Shown here: positions 63,709 to 64,000 of the stretch, one piece after another
Layout of the letters: every line of letters starts with the position of its first letter
How positions within the stretch are numbered: the stretch's first letter is position 1
Source: Phyllobacterium sp. 628
GTDB lineage: Bacteria; Pseudomonadota; Alphaproteobacteria; Rhizobiales; Rhizobiaceae
Direction: 5' to 3'
DNA: 64,000 nt
Assembly (NCBI RefSeq): GCF_014189505.1
Contig: NZ_CP050301.1
Span: forward strand, 1,619,501 to 1,683,500
Translations under genes and position numbers: made by a program
Notes under the pieces: model-generated
What the model was told of the DNA's origin: nothing
The model's input: only the letters and a program-made list of their open reading frames with translations
Databases searched by the model: none

Positions 63709-64000
63709 ATGACTTCAGCGAGCATTCCGTTTTCCCTCGTCGGGATCGACCACGTGGTCTTTCTCGTTGACGACATGGCGAAAGCGCTCGCCTTCTATCA
63801 AGGCGTGCTCGGCTGCCAGCTTGGCTATACCTATCCGGCTCTCGGCATGGAGCAGGTCTGGTGCGGGTCGGCCTTGATCGTGCTGTGGGATATCACCCAT
63901 CCGGGCGCGGAAAGTGCGGTCCCGCCGGTCGCGAGCGGGCGTAATGTCGATCATGTCTGCATTGCCACCAGCCCGTTCGATCATGATGCGTTGCGCGCTC
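63709..64000 (+). CDS. VOC (glyoxalase/bleomycin-resistance fold) family protein, N-terminal part
   Basis: The frame opens at ATG 63709 after GGAG and runs off the right edge, giving about 97 residues. VGIDHVVFLVDDMAKALAFY with the metal-binding His and the FYQGVLGCQLGY turn are typical of the VOC superfamily. A second His in NVDHVCIAT begins the next beta-alpha-beta unit. The family includes glyoxalases, dioxygenases and antibiotic-binding proteins, so no function is given. Confidence 0.85.
   Translation, partial: MTSASIPFSLVGIDHVVFLVDDMAKALAFYQGVLGCQLGYTYPALGMEQVWCGSALIVLWDITHPGAESAVPPVASGRNVDHVCIATSPFDHDALRA

Noticed and set aside
1..64000. CRISPR arrays, rRNA, tRNA genes and complete insertion sequences
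   Set aside because: No regularly spaced direct repeats, no tRNA-like cloverleaf or rRNA sequence, and no transposase gene was found by eye; a tRNA or covariance scan was not possible.

Overview
The window looks like chromosome of a Hyphomicrobiales (Rhizobiales) alphaproteobacterium, most likely of the Brucella/Ochrobactrum/Phyllobacterium group. The basis is gene content and protein similarity recognised by eye: a rhizobial-type phospholipid N-methyltransferase, BacA, a BepC-like TolC protein, a split F0 cluster atpI-B-E-F'-F with two b-type subunits, a long-chain polyprenyl diphosphate synthase next to rhizobial hypotheticals, and alphaproteobacterial intergenic palindromes. No 16S rRNA, tRNA, CRISPR array or integrase was seen, so the genus is an inference.

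Layout. (1) 1-6857 is the right-hand part of a defence island on the + strand: the 3' end of a type I restriction specificity gene (hsdS), a PtuA-like ATPase, a PtuB-like HNH nuclease, and a 1229-residue RecD-like helicase with a C-terminal nuclease-like domain. The genes are packed head to tail. (2) 7.3-21 kb is an accessory metabolic and regulatory stretch of small reductases and hydrolases, mostly paired with divergent or overlapping LysR, TetR or ArsR regulators: LysR/SDR/F420-reductase-like, TetR/Rid, TetR/lipoprotein, two ArsR-AHSA1 pairs, DUF899, GFA, a beta-lactamase-fold hydrolase, and LysR/quinone oxidoreductase. (3) 21.3-27.6 kb holds a decayed two-component system (response-regulator remnant plus a histidine kinase lacking its phospho-acceptor His), pmtA, an MFS transporter, an AT-rich bacA, hicAB and a polysaccharide deacetylase. 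(4) 27.8-60.8 kb is core chromosome: NnrU, a TPR protein, der, a SleB hydrolase, the F0 ATP synthase genes, rnhB, a radical-SAM protein, moaB, ispE, sppA, a TrmN6-like methylase, periplasmic chorismate mutase, polyprenyl synthase, a large TPR protein, glyQ/glyS split by a DUF559 gene, a second DUF899 gene, tsaC/sua5, a D-2-hydroxyacid dehydrogenase, ubiA, purD and bepC. (5) 61-64 kb: an SDR and divergent TetR with two 16-bp operators, a class D beta-lactamase and the start of a VOC protein.

Points needing care: atpF' (b') and a small glycosyltransferase-like gene each carry an apparent single-base frameshift, which may be real or a sequence error. Three loci carry inverted pairs of short palindromic elements, and one palindromic element forms the 3' end of the DUF559 gene. 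The most promising candidate for an undescribed system is the coupled hsdS-ptuA-ptuB-helicase/nuclease cluster at the left edge.
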